A stretch of DNA of 61,538 nt from Candidatus Omnitrophota bacterium (GTDB lineage Bacteria > Omnitrophota > Gorgyraeia > Gygaellales > Profunditerraquicolaceae): positions 1-61,538 of the forward strand of contig JAQTQC010000006.1 of the NCBI GenBank assembly GCA_028712505.1. Direction: 5' to 3'. The translations under genes and the position numbers were made by a program. The notes below the pieces were generated by a model. It saw only the letters and a program-made list of their open reading frames with translations. It ran no database searches and was not told the DNA's origin. Below, one piece after another: positions 44,830-53,228 of the stretch. How positions within the stretch are numbered: the first letter of the stretch is position 1; every line of letters starts with the position of its first letter.

Positions 44830-45697
44830 CTAACCAGTTAGCTAACTTTTCCTGCAGCTTCTTATCAAATAAATAAGCCTGGACCTTCTCCTGGGACTCG
44901 GCAAGATCCATTTGCCGGATGGGCAGGATTTCATCCAATATAAATATATAATATTGCCCATCGATCTTTACCGGGTCAGATATCTCAGATAACCCTAATT
45001 TAAATACAGTGCCCTCAATTTCATTGCGCAGACTTTGCCCCTGAGAGACAGAAAGAGTATCTGCCGTAAAAGTATACCGGGTAGCCAGACTTTCAATTTT
45101 CTCACCTAAACGCAAAGAATAACTCAATGTTTTGGCAGTGCTTTCATCCTGCGAGACGATAACCGTCAGGAACCGCTCCTCCGGCTTTATGAATTTACTT
45201 TTATTTTTATTGTAAAAATCGGTTACTTCGTCAGGCCGGATCACCACTTTGCTGCGCACCTTTTGCTCAACGATATTATAGGTAAGCATTTGCTCTCGGA
45301 TCTTATTTTCTAAATCCGCCTGCACCAGCCCTTGCCTGGCCAGATCTCGCTCGAAATCAGATTCTAACGCATAGCGCCTCTTAATCTCGTTAACCTTGGC
45401 TTTTATCCTGGCCGGCTCAATAGTCATTTTCTCGGCTTTTGCCTGTTGAAGCATAATCCTATCCTCGATCAGGCGCTGCAAGAGGTCCTGTTTAACCGAA
45501 CCCACCTTCTCCTCCAGTTCCTTTCCGCTTAGCTCCCGGGAATATTGCATCCGTATAAAATTTAAGAAGTCGTTAAGGTCTTTCTGCGTAATGATTTCGT
45601 TGTTAACCACTGCCACAATTTTATCCTGAGCGTAAACCCCGCTAAAGGAGCAACATAACAAAGATACCAGCGCTGCAAAACTAATTATGTATCTCAT
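44786..45697 (-). CDS. SurA-like periplasmic chaperone with one weak parvulin domain
   Basis: 303-residue exported protein. It has a signal peptide (RYIISFAALVSLLCCSFSGV then YAQ-D, likely signal peptidase I site) and a SurA N-terminal domain (KIVAVVNNEIITQKDLNDFL, DLLQRLIEDRIMLQQAKAEK). Near residues 165-260 there is a parvulin-like region that keeps its end (GTVFKLGLSEISDPVKIDGQ) but is poorly conserved at the start, so isomerase activity is doubtful. I start at ATG 45697, with an AGGTG site upstream. It probably escorts outer-membrane proteins. It overlaps mfd by 17 bases, and the surA-pdxA-rsmA order supports the call. Confidence 0.85.
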   Translation of the reverse strand: MRYIISFAALVSLLCCSFSGVYAQDKIVAVVNNEIITQKDLNDFLNFIRMQYSRELSGKELEEKVGSVKQDLLQRLIEDRIMLQQAKAEKMTIEPARIKAKVNEIKRRYALESDFERDLARQGLVQADLENKIREQMLTYNIVEQKVRSKVVIRPDEVTDFYNKNKSKFIKPEERFLTVIVSQDESTAKTLSYSLRLGEKIESLATRYTFTADTLSVSQGQSLRNEIEGTVFKLGLSEISDPVKIDGQYYIFILDEILPIRQMDLAESQEKVQAYLFDKKLQEKLANWLDEIKKQSYIKILEN

Positions 45698-47585
45698 TAA
45701 AAACACCTACTTTCTTGAAATTGACAATTGCCTCTTTAAGCAGCCGGCAGTAGAGGTCAAATCCCACGGCTACGATGAAACCATGCTGTTCTTGCCCCAG
45801 GAGGTTTCCCGCCCCCCGGATCTCAAGATCCTCCATGGCGATATTAAAACCTGAACCCAAATCACTATTATTCTCTATCGCTTGAAGTCTCTTTCTGGCT
45901 ACCGGCTCGATCAGCTCATTGTGGCCGATCAAAAAATAAGCGTATGCCGAACGGTTAAACCTGCCTACCCTCCCGCGCAATTGATGCAAATCCGCCAGCC
46001 CAAAACAATGCGCATTGTTAACAATTATAGTATTAGCGTTAGGGATATCGATCCCGGATTCAATAATCATCGTCGAAACCAGAACATCAATATTTCCGTT
46101 TATGAAATCCAGCATCACCTGCTCTAACTGCTTTGCCGGCATCTGACCGTGAGCTATTGATATCCGTGCACCTGTCCCTAGACTTTTAGCAACTCTATCC
46201 CTGACCTTTTCCAGGTCAAGGATACGGTTATGTAAAAAGAACACCTGTCCGCCCCGCTTAAGTTCGCGCTTAATCGCCTGGGCGATCAAATCTGAATCAT
46301 ATTCTACCACAACCGTCTTAATAGGCAACCTATTTTGAGGAGGAGTATTAATCACGGAAAAGTCTTTAGCGCCCATCAGGCTCATATATAAAGTACGCGG
46401 GATGGGAGTAGCGGTCAAAACCAGGACATCTATAGAAGTCTTGATCTTCTTCAATTGCTCTTTAGCTTTAACTCCGAAACGCTGCTCTTCATCAACAACG
46501 ACCAAACCTAGATTCTTAAAACTCACATCCGGCGAAAGCAGCCTGTGTGTACCGATGACAATATCTACGCTGCCTTCGGATAAACCTTTGATAATCTCAT
46601 TTTGCTCTGTGGCGGTCCTAAAGCGGGAAAGCATCTCAACTCTGACTGGGAAATTTCTCAGGCGCTGGATAAAGTTTTTATAATGCTGTTCAGCTAAAAT
46701 AGTGGTGGGTACAAGATAAGCAACTTGCTTGTTATCCATCACCGCTTTAAAAGCCGCACGCATAGCCACTTCGGTCTTACCGTACCCCACATCCCCGCAA
46801 AGCAAACGGTCCATGGGTTTAGGAGACTCCATATCCCGCTTAACTTCTTCCATCGCCTTAACCTGATCCGGAGTTTCTTGATAGGGAAAAGTTTTTTCGA
46901 AATCAACCTGCCAATCAGTATCCTTAGAGAATTTAAAACCTTCGCCTGCCAGGCGCATCGCCTGCAAACCCAACAATTCCCAGGCTAGCTTTGCAATACC
47001 TTTACGCGTATGTTCTTTGACCTTCTGCCACTCTTTATTTCCCAAGCGGTAGAGTTTCGGCTTACGCGTATGAAAAGCAATATATTTCTGTACCAAATGC
47101 ATGGAATCAACCGGAACAAAGAGTTTTTCGTTGCGGTCATACTCAATTACCAGGTGCTCCTTAACCACCCCTCCTGCCTGGATCTTCTGCATACCCAGAA
47201 ACTTTCCGATACCGTGCTGGTTATGTACGACAAAATCGCCGGCGTTTAAATCCACAAAATTCTTTAAAGGGAATTCCTCGCTAAAAAATGCGGGCCGGGA
47301 ACTTGAAGCTTTATGCGGAAGGATGATAACAATATTATGCTGCCAGAGAGGCTGGCCGCTCTCGGGGTTAAAAGTCTTAATGGAAACTATTCTTTGATTA
47401 TCCAGATCTATCCGAATCGGCAGCTCGAAAGAAACGGGAAAGATATCGACAACACCTCCGCGCTGGCTGAAATCACCCTCACCGGAAACCTGTTCAAACC
47501 TTTTATAGCCAAAATCAACCAGCGTCTTAGACAGGTGTTCCGGGTTAATATCCTGCTCGAGATATAATTTAAGGGATTTAAACAT
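45681..47585 (-). CDS. mfd: Truncated-form transcription-repair coupling factor (mini-Mfd)
   Basis: 634 residues, against about 1,050-1,180 in typical Mfd. What is present, in order: a D2-like segment (residues about 15-85, VDFGYKRFEQVSGEGDFSQR then GGVVDIFPVSFELPIRID); a short linker; the RNA-polymerase-interacting CarD-like domain (about 113-170, GDFVVHNQHGIGKFLGMQKI); the relay helix; the translocase lobes with LCGDVGYGKTEVAMRAAFKA, VVVDEEQRFGV and LRGRVGRFNRSAYAYFLIG; and the TRG motif (DLEIRGAGNLLGQEQHGFIV). Domains D1a, D1b, D3 and C-terminal D7 are absent. Of the E. coli D2 residues known to bind UvrA (Arg165, Arg181, Phe185), the two Arg are kept (Arg42, Arg58) and the Phe is Asp62. 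An in-frame stop lies four codons before the ATG, and the next gene overlaps its end. Confidence 0.9.
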   Translation of the reverse strand: MFKSLKLYLEQDINPEHLSKTLVDFGYKRFEQVSGEGDFSQRGGVVDIFPVSFELPIRIDLDNQRIVSIKTFNPESGQPLWQHNIVIILPHKASSSRPAFFSEEFPLKNFVDLNAGDFVVHNQHGIGKFLGMQKIQAGGVVKEHLVIEYDRNEKLFVPVDSMHLVQKYIAFHTRKPKLYRLGNKEWQKVKEHTRKGIAKLAWELLGLQAMRLAGEGFKFSKDTDWQVDFEKTFPYQETPDQVKAMEEVKRDMESPKPMDRLLCGDVGYGKTEVAMRAAFKAVMDNKQVAYLVPTTILAEQHYKNFIQRLRNFPVRVEMLSRFRTATEQNEIIKGLSEGSVDIVIGTHRLLSPDVSFKNLGLVVVDEEQRFGVKAKEQLKKIKTSIDVLVLTATPIPRTLYMSLMGAKDFSVINTPPQNRLPIKTVVVEYDSDLIAQAIKRELKRGGQVFFLHNRILDLEKVRDRVAKSLGTGARISIAHGQMPAKQLEQVMLDFINGNIDVLVSTMIIESGIDIPNANTIIVNNAHCFGLADLHQLRGRVGRFNRSAYAYFLIGHNELIEPVARKRLQAIENNSDLGSGFNIAMEDLEIRGAGNLLGQEQHGFIVAVGFDLYCRLLKEAIVNFKKVGVFNEIHN

Positions 47586-47605
47586 TATTCTAAGTCAGCT
47601 TAAAT

Positions 47606-47640
47606 TAAAAAGGGGCGTTTCCTTTTTAGGGAAACGCCCC
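47606..47640 (-). terminator. Strong intrinsic terminator after secDF
   Basis: A perfect 11-bp stem, GGGGCGTTTCC (47612-47622) with GGAAACGCCCC (47630-47640), and a 7-base loop. On the minus strand it is followed by a run of T (plus-strand A at 47606-47611), so it ends the secDF transcript. On the plus strand it is followed by TTTT and could also work. It is the only convincing intrinsic terminator in the window. Confidence 0.92.
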
Positions 47641-47656
47641 TTTTCCACGCTACATT

Positions 47657-49858
47657 CTATTTGGCTCCCTTGCGACTCCAGGCAAGTACCAGAGGAGAAG
47701 CGATAAAAACCGTTGAATATGCTCCGGCGATAAAACCCACAAATAGAGCAAATGCGAAATTACTTAAAACCTCACCTCCGTAAAATAAGAATGCAATTAC
47801 CACCAAAAGCGTCACCCCGGAAGTAAGTAGCGTCCGGCCAAGGGTCTGATTAACGCTTAAATTAATCAATTCCCTTAAAGAAAGCTTGCGGTAAAGGCGG
47901 CTATTTTCGCGCACCCGATCATATATGACGATGGTATCATTAATAGAATAACCTGCGATAGTCAAAAAGGCAGTAACGCTTAAAAGATCGATCTGCCGGT
48001 TAGTGATCACCAAGAAACCCATCGACACCAAAACATCATGCAAAAGGGCGCTTACGCCTGCTATGGCAAAATTAATATGCTTAAACCTAAAACTCACATA
48101 AATCAAAATACCGATTAAAGACCAGAACAAAGCCAAGATAGCTTTGGTTTTAAGGTTCTTTCCGGCAACCGGACCCACCCGTTCGATCTTTAAGATCTGA
48201 ATATCCTCGTCAGGAAAAACCTCTTTTAATTTATTGGTAAGGATCTGATTTTTATCTTCGGAAGTCCTGATTAAAACTACCCTGGGATTGTCTTTAAATT
48301 GCTGGATGGTAGCATCCGATAGGCTTATATCTTTTAACACCCCTCTGACTTTATCAATAGAGGGAATATTCTTAAAGCTGTACTCCTGGAGCTGACCACC
48401 TGCAAAATCAATTCCGTATGCCGCCGGGCCCTTCTGGATGTACGAAAAAACCCCCATGACAATTAAAATAATCGAGAGGGCATAAAATATCTTTCTCTTG
48501 CTGATAAAATCAAGCTTGGTCTCTCCGATAAACTTTAACATCGGCAGACTTTTAATCCATCCTAAATTAAGCAAGAGCTCAAAAATCACCCGGGTAACTA
48601 TAATAGCTGTGAACATACTGGCCAATAAACCAATGGTCAAGGTAACTGCAAAACCCCTTATCGGACCGGTACCAAATTGGAACAAAAGAAAAGCCGCGAT
48701 TAAAGTAGTGAGATTAGAATCAAATATCGCACTGAAAGCGCGCGAATAACCATTGCCTATGGCAGTACGCAGATTTCTGCCTAAAGCCAGTTCTTCCCTG
48801 ATGCGCTCATTGATCAAGACATTGGCATCTACGGCCATACCCAAGGATAACGCAATACCGGCGATACCCGGTAAAGTTAATGTGGCTGAAACCCCGGGAA
48901 AAAGCGCAGGCAATAAGCCTAAGCCCCCGAGGATTATAAGCAGGTTTAATAAAAGCGCGATATCGCTGATAAAACCGGCAAGAAGATAATAACCGAACAT
49001 AAAAATGAAAACTAACGCACAACCTATCAGACAAGCCTTCACACCTTTATTAATGGAATCCTGGCCTAATAACGGCCCAACGGTCCTTTCTTCTTCGATA
49101 TGCATCGGAGCAGGAAGCGCGCCCACCCTTAGAACCAGAGCCAAATCTTGCGCAGTATCCGCGTCAAACCTGCCGGTAATTACTGCCTCACCCGAAGGAA
49201 TCGCTTCTCTTATCCGGGGAGCTGACTGCACTTTACCGTCTAAGACTATTGCCAGACTCTTACCTACATTAGCTGCAGTCACCTCGGCAAACTTCTTGGC
49301 TCCTTCGGCGTTAAATTTCAAGGAAACAATCGGTTCATTAAACTGGCTCTGGTCAAAACGTACCTCGGCGTTAGTTAAGGTATCCCCCACCAATGCCGCT
49401 TTTTTCTCAACCAAAAGCGGCATATTATCATCCAGGGTATACTTTAATTCATACCCTGCGGGAATATTTCCGGCCAAGGCATCCTTGAGTTTAACCGGAT
49501 CATCGGAAACAACCTTGAATTCAAGCATCGCGGTCTTACCGATGATATCAATGGCCCGTTCCCTGTCAGTAACCCCGGGCAGTTGTACAACAATCTCGTC
49601 CTCGCCCTGTTTTTGAATGGAAGTTTCCCTGACCCCGAATTCATCTATACGGTTGCGGATCACTTCTACCGCCCGATCACAGGCATCAAGCTTAGCCTGG
49701 CCGTCAAGATGGGTAGTATCAACCTTAAGCAACAGATGCATACCGCCCTGTAAATCAAGCCCTAAATTAATCCGCTTGTTTAAAGGAAAGGCGTAATAAG
49801 AAAATAACCCCACCACGCCAAGGATAAGCAATATCTTATAGATCAGTTTTCTTTGCAT
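47657..49858 (-). CDS. secDF: SecD-SecF fusion protein
   Basis: 733-residue RND-type membrane protein that uses the proton gradient to pull secreted proteins through SecYEG. The SecD half (about 1-430) begins with one helix and LNLGLDLQGGMHLLLKVDTT, then the periplasmic P1 region (IRNRIDEFGVRETSIQKQGE) and five helices with GIALSLGMAVDANVLINERI, carrying the conserved Asp. The SecF half (about 440-733) has YGIDFAGGQLQEYSF and AGYSINDTIVIYDRVRENSR. In many Gram-negative bacteria these are two proteins; this fused form resembles Bacillus SecDF in length. It follows yajC and is closed by a strong terminator. Confidence 0.96.
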   Translation of the reverse strand: MQRKLIYKILLILGVVGLFSYYAFPLNKRINLGLDLQGGMHLLLKVDTTHLDGQAKLDACDRAVEVIRNRIDEFGVRETSIQKQGEDEIVVQLPGVTDRERAIDIIGKTAMLEFKVVSDDPVKLKDALAGNIPAGYELKYTLDDNMPLLVEKKAALVGDTLTNAEVRFDQSQFNEPIVSLKFNAEGAKKFAEVTAANVGKSLAIVLDGKVQSAPRIREAIPSGEAVITGRFDADTAQDLALVLRVGALPAPMHIEEERTVGPLLGQDSINKGVKACLIGCALVFIFMFGYYLLAGFISDIALLLNLLIILGGLGLLPALFPGVSATLTLPGIAGIALSLGMAVDANVLINERIREELALGRNLRTAIGNGYSRAFSAIFDSNLTTLIAAFLLFQFGTGPIRGFAVTLTIGLLASMFTAIIVTRVIFELLLNLGWIKSLPMLKFIGETKLDFISKRKIFYALSIILIVMGVFSYIQKGPAAYGIDFAGGQLQEYSFKNIPSIDKVRGVLKDISLSDATIQQFKDNPRVVLIRTSEDKNQILTNKLKEVFPDEDIQILKIERVGPVAGKNLKTKAILALFWSLIGILIYVSFRFKHINFAIAGVSALLHDVLVSMGFLVITNRQIDLLSVTAFLTIAGYSINDTIVIYDRVRENSRLYRKLSLRELINLSVNQTLGRTLLTSGVTLLVVIAFLFYGGEVLSNFAFALFVGFIAGAYSTVFIASPLVLAWSRKGAK

Positions 49859-49877
49859 AACTTAAAACTCCTGTTTT

Positions 49878-50165
49878 TTAAGCACTCTTCAGGTTCTTAA
49901 TATAAGCAATGCTGCTCTTTTCAATCTCCATTTTCACATTCTCATCAATGCGCAAGATTACAGTCTTCTCTTTTACATTGACAATTGTGCCATGTATCCC
50001 ACCTAAGGTGACTATCTCGTCATTCTTATTGATCCCGGACAGCATTTTCTGATGCTCTTTTTCTTTTTGTTTTTGCGGACGAATCAGCAAAAAATAAAAG
50101 ATACCGAAGATCAAAACTAAAGGAAAAAGCTGGATTAACGGACTGGCTGCACTCGACTGTGGCAT
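49878..50165 (-). CDS. yajC: Preprotein translocase subunit YajC
   Basis: 95-residue single-pass membrane protein that joins SecDF. The hydrophobic helix (PLIQLFPLVLIFGIFYFLLI) is followed by the family signature RPQKQKEKEHQKMLSGINKN and then DEIVTLGGIHGTIVNVKEKT. It sits one base after rpsP and 19 bases before secDF, the usual yajC-secD(F) order. Confidence 0.95.
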   Translation of the reverse strand: MPQSSAASPLIQLFPLVLIFGIFYFLLIRPQKQKEKEHQKMLSGINKNDEIVTLGGIHGTIVNVKEKTVILRIDENVKMEIEKSSIAYIKNLKSA

Positions 50166-50166
50166 A

Positions 50167-50421
50167 TTAGGCTCCTTTATCTTTCTTTAAATCTTTTCTT
50201 AATAAATTTTTAACGGTCGTTGATAGCTGCGCGCCGTTTTTTATCCAAGCGGCAATGCGCTCTTTTTTAAGCACCGCTTCCCCGGTTGTCGGCTTATAGT
50301 AACCTAACTCTTCAATTAACCGGCTGTCCCGGCCTTTACGCTCATCAAAAACTGTAACCCGAAAATGCGGTTTGCCCTTAGGGTTCTTTCCGATCCTTCT
50401 TAAACGAATATGCACTGCCAT
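50167..50421 (-). CDS. rpsP: 30S ribosomal protein S16
   Basis: 84 residues. VHIRLRRIGKNPKGKPHFRV and RDSRLIEELGYYKPTTGEAV are standard S16. A clear GGAG ribosome-binding site precedes its ATG. It is normally linked with ffh, rimM, trmD and rplS; here it stands between trpE and yajC, with none of these neighbours. Confidence 0.96.
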   Translation of the reverse strand: MAVHIRLRRIGKNPKGKPHFRVTVFDERKGRDSRLIEELGYYKPTTGEAVLKKERIAAWIKNGAQLSTTVKNLLRKDLKKDKGA

Positions 50422-50435
50422 TTACTGCTCCTTTC

Positions 50436-51914
50436 TTAACCTCTGATTGCCTCCATCATAGCTTTAGCTTTATTCACTGATTCCTGGTATTCTTTTTCCG
50501 GAACAGAGTCAGCGACAATCCCTCCTCCGGCTTGTATATAAGCAAAACCATCTTTAAGCACAATTGTACGGATGGCTATGCAAGTATCTAAATTATGGGA
50601 AAAGCTGAAATAACCGATTGATCCTGCGTATAAACCACGCCTCAAATTTTCCAGTTGATCGATAATCTCCATCGCCCGGATCTTAGGTGCACCGCTTACC
50701 GTGCCTGCCGGGAAGGCAGCTTTTAACACATCATAGATATCAAATCTTTTTTTGTCAAGAGTCGTGCTAACAGCGCTAACCAAATGCATGACATGAGAAT
50801 ACTTCTCCACGCGCATAAAATCATCAACTTTAACCTTGCCCAGTTTGCTTATCCGGCCTAAATCATTCCTGCCCAAATCCACCAGCATCAGATGCTCCGC
50901 CTTTTCCTTCTCATCGGCGAGCAACTCTTTTTCCAAACGTGCATCCTCTTGAGCATTCCTGCCCCGCCTGCGCGTCCCGGCAATTGGACGGGTCTCAACC
51001 AAACCATTCTCGCAACGCACGAGCATTTCAGGGCTTGAGCCAACAATAGAAAAATCTTTAAATTTCAAATAATACATATAGGGAGAGGGATTGAGGCGGC
51101 GGAGAGAACGATATATCTCAAAATCATCCTTATCTGTCTTGACCTTGAACCTTTGAGATAAAACGACCTGGATAATATCCCCTTTCTTTATGAATACCTT
51201 GCCTTTCTTAACCATATTCACAAATTCCGCCTTGGTCATATTACTGCTGACAGATAATTTTCGAGCGCATCTTCTTTCCGCCTGCTGAATAGCGCAATGA
51301 TTAAATTCATCATAAATCGATTCGATCTTTTTAACTGCCGTTAGATAAAGCTGTTTTTTCTTTAAAATTCCCGCCTTCTTCGGGAGGATGACATTGCTTA
51401 CAATCTTTAAAGAGTGGTTAAGCCGGTCAAAAATTAAAATTGTATCTGTCAGGATGAAAAGGGTGTCAGGGATCTTTAAGAGATCCTCATTTTTGTCGGG
51501 GATTTCCTCAAAAAACTTCACTGTATCATACCCCAGATAACCTACAAACCCTCCGTAAAAAAGCGGCAGGCCAGGCAACTCTACACTGCGGAAGTCTTTC
51601 ATTATCTTCTTAATTTCATCAAGAGGGGTTTTTTTAGTAATAAAGCTCCTGGTTTTATTATTGGCGGCCTCAGTAATCTCAATCTTGCTGCCCCTGCTTT
51701 TGAAGATCAGGCTGGGGTTAATCCCCAAGAAAGAATAGCGGGCAATCTTCTCCTGGCCTTCTACTGATTCCAAAAGAAAAGAATAGTCCCCCCGTTTAAT
51801 CTTTAAGAAAGCGGAAACCGGAGTATCTAAATCCGCGTTAACTTCCAGATAAACCGGGATAACATTACCCTTGCCGCTCAATTTTAAGAATTCTTTTAAA
51901 CTCGGTTTAAACAT
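50436..51914 (-). CDS. trpE: Anthranilate synthase component I
   Basis: 492-residue chorismate-using enzyme that makes anthranilate with ammonia from TrpG. Near the N-terminus, [20 protein letters not shown] has the LLES feedback site that binds tryptophan. The catalytic half contains [60 protein letters not shown] and [17 protein letters not shown]. No TrpG domain is fused and no other trp gene is in the window, so aminodeoxychorismate synthase is a weaker alternative. It follows hisI after a 75-base gap with an 8-bp hairpin. Confidence 0.92.
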   Translation of the reverse strand: MFKPSLKEFLKLSGKGNVIPVYLEVNADLDTPVSAFLKIKRGDYSFLLESVEGQEKIARYSFLGINPSLIFKSRGSKIEITEAANNKTRSFITKKTPLDEIKKIMKDFRSVELPGLPLFYGGFVGYLGYDTVKFFEEIPDKNEDLLKIPDTLFILTDTILIFDRLNHSLKIVSNVILPKKAGILKKKQLYLTAVKKIESIYDEFNHCAIQQAERRCARKLSVSSNMTKAEFVNMVKKGKVFIKKGDIIQVVLSQRFKVKTDKDDFEIYRSLRRLNPSPYMYYLKFKDFSIVGSSPEMLVRCENGLVETRPIAGTRRRGRNAQEDARLEKELLADEKEKAEHLMLVDLGRNDLGRISKLGKVKVDDFMRVEKYSHVMHLVSAVSTTLDKKRFDIYDVLKAAFPAGTVSGAPKIRAMEIIDQLENLRRGLYAGSIGYFSFSHNLDTCIAIRTIVLKDGFAYIQAGGGIVADSVPEKEYQESVNKAKAMMEAIRG

Positions 51915-51952
51915 TTGTATGTAATCGCTTCTGGCAAATCCTTGTTCGTGCC

Positions 51953-51986
51953 TGTAACTTATCTCGCTTACAATCTACAAGTTACA
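51953..51986. repeat. Inverted repeat in the hisI-trpE gap
   Basis: TGTAACTT (51953-51960) pairs with AAGTTACA (51979-51986), an 8-bp stem with an 18-base loop. There is no U-run and no leader peptide with tandem Trp codons, so an attenuator of the classical type is not supported. The inner ACTTATCTCGCTTACA faintly recalls the dispersed palindromic element. Confidence 0.5.
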
Positions 51987-51989
51987 ACT

Positions 51990-52322
51990 TCACTTAATCT
52001 TTCTGTAAAAACAACTCCTGTTGCCTGTGTGACAGGCCTTACCCACCTGGCGCACCTTGATTAAGAGTGCATCCATATCGCAATCATAAGCGATAGATTT
52101 AACAAATTGAAAATGTCCGCTGGTTAACCCTTTTACCCAATACTCTTTTCTTGAACGCGACCAAAAACAGGTTTTACCTAATTTCAAGGTCCTGCGCAAG
52201 GATTCCTTGTTCATATAAGCAATCATCAGAACTTGATTATTCTTATAATCCTGGATGATCGCCGGAATCAATCCGTTTTTATCAAACTTCAAACTACCTA
52301 ACTTAAATTTTATCGTTTTCAT
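51990..52322 (-). CDS. hisI: Phosphoribosyl-AMP cyclohydrolase
   Basis: 110-residue zinc enzyme opening the purine ring in histidine synthesis. [40 protein letters not shown] and the metal site [20 protein letters not shown] with CHTGNRSCF are complete. There is no fused HisE pyrophosphatase domain, and a separate hisE is not in the window. It overlaps the hisF stop by 4 bases. Confidence 0.96.
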   Translation of the reverse strand: MKTIKFKLGSLKFDKNGLIPAIIQDYKNNQVLMIAYMNKESLRRTLKLGKTCFWSRSRKEYWVKGLTSGHFQFVKSIAYDCDMDALLIKVRQVGKACHTGNRSCFYRKIK

Positions 52323-53074
52323 AATCTTACAATCACCCCTCTTTTATTTAGATACTCCTTCACCTGTTTAACGGATAATTTGCCATAGTGGAAAAGCGAA
52401 GCGGCCAAAGCAGCATCCGCTCCTCCTTGCGTGAAAACATCATAAAAATCTTCGAGTTTTCCCGCACCCCCAGAAGCAATCACCGGGATATTCACTTTAG
52501 ACGTAATTTCTTTAGTCAGTTTAAGATCATACCCGTCTTTAGTACCATCACAATCCATGCTGGTCAAAAGGATCTCACCTGCTCCAAGCCTGGCGGCCTT
52601 TTCCGCCCAGATTACGGCATCAATGCCCGTAGGGGTTCTGCCACCGTTAACAAAAACCTCCCAAAAATCTCCCTGTTTCTTTGCATCAATAGCTACTACA
52701 ATACACTGACTGCCGAATCTTTTTGCAGCGCTACTGATCAACTCCGGAAATTTTACTGCCTGGGTATTCAGGGAGACCTTTTCCGCCCCGGCATTAAGGA
52801 TATTCCGGATATCATCAATCTCGCTTATTCCTCCACCAACCGTAAACGGCATAAAGATATTCCCGGCGATTTTTTCAACCAGGGTAACCAGGGTTTTTCT
52901 ATTTTCAATGCTTGCAGTAATATCCAAGAAAACGAGCTCGTCAGCGCCCTGGGCATCATACGCCTTAGCCACGCCTACAGGATCTCCGGCATCACGAAGC
53001 CCAAGGAATTTAACCCCCTTTACAACCCGTCCATCTTTAATGTCTAAACAAGGAATAATACGTTTACTTAACAT
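52319..53074 (-). CDS. hisF: Imidazole glycerol phosphate synthase cyclase subunit
   Basis: 251-residue TIM barrel that, with HisH, makes IGP and [25 protein letters not shown] has the catalytic Asp (position 11 in the family); [20 protein letters not shown] has the second (about Asp130); [14 protein letters not shown] and [15 protein letters not shown] bind the phosphates. It is separated from the lipoprotein gene by 154 bases that hold a dispersed palindromic element. Confidence 0.97.
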   Translation of the reverse strand: MLSKRIIPCLDIKDGRVVKGVKFLGLRDAGDPVGVAKAYDAQGADELVFLDITASIENRKTLVTLVEKIAGNIFMPFTVGGGISEIDDIRNILNAGAEKVSLNTQAVKFPELISSAAKRFGSQCIVVAIDAKKQGDFWEVFVNGGRTPTGIDAVIWAEKAARLGAGEILLTSMDCDGTKDGYDLKLTKEITSKVNIPVIASGGAGKLEDFYDVFTQGGADAALAASLFHYGKLSVKQVKEYLNKRGVIVRL

Positions 53075-53075
53075 T

Positions 53076-53210
53076 AATGAACGCTTAACTTACGAACACC
53101 TACCTGCCGTAGGCAGGCAACAATGCGAGTAAGTTAATGCGTGAATTAATCCCATCGAGTGTGACAAAATTACCTTAAAATCTTGTCACATATTACGAGA
53201 CGGGATAAGA
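53076..53210. repeat. Dispersed palindromic element, copy 3, with nested GC-rich palindrome
   Basis: It fills the gap upstream of hisF. The first palindrome has arms TTAACTTAC (53085-53093) and GTAAGTTAA (53129-53137). Its loop is enlarged by CCTGCC-GTA-GGCAGG (53103-53117), a separate palindrome. After GCGTGAATTAATCCC comes GTGACAA (53161-53167) pairing with TTGTCAC (53183-53189), then a closing CGGGAT. The order of parts matches copies 1 and 2. Confidence 0.78.
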
Positions 53211-53228
53211 GTTAACAAATAATTTCCG

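Noticed and set aside
51953..51986. Trp or His attenuator before trpE
   Set aside because: One stem only, with no competing stem, no U-run and no leader peptide rich in Trp or His codons.
15990..53189. CRISPR array from the recurring palindromic elements
   Set aside because: The copies are kilobases apart, lie in different operons, have no regular spacers and no cas genes.
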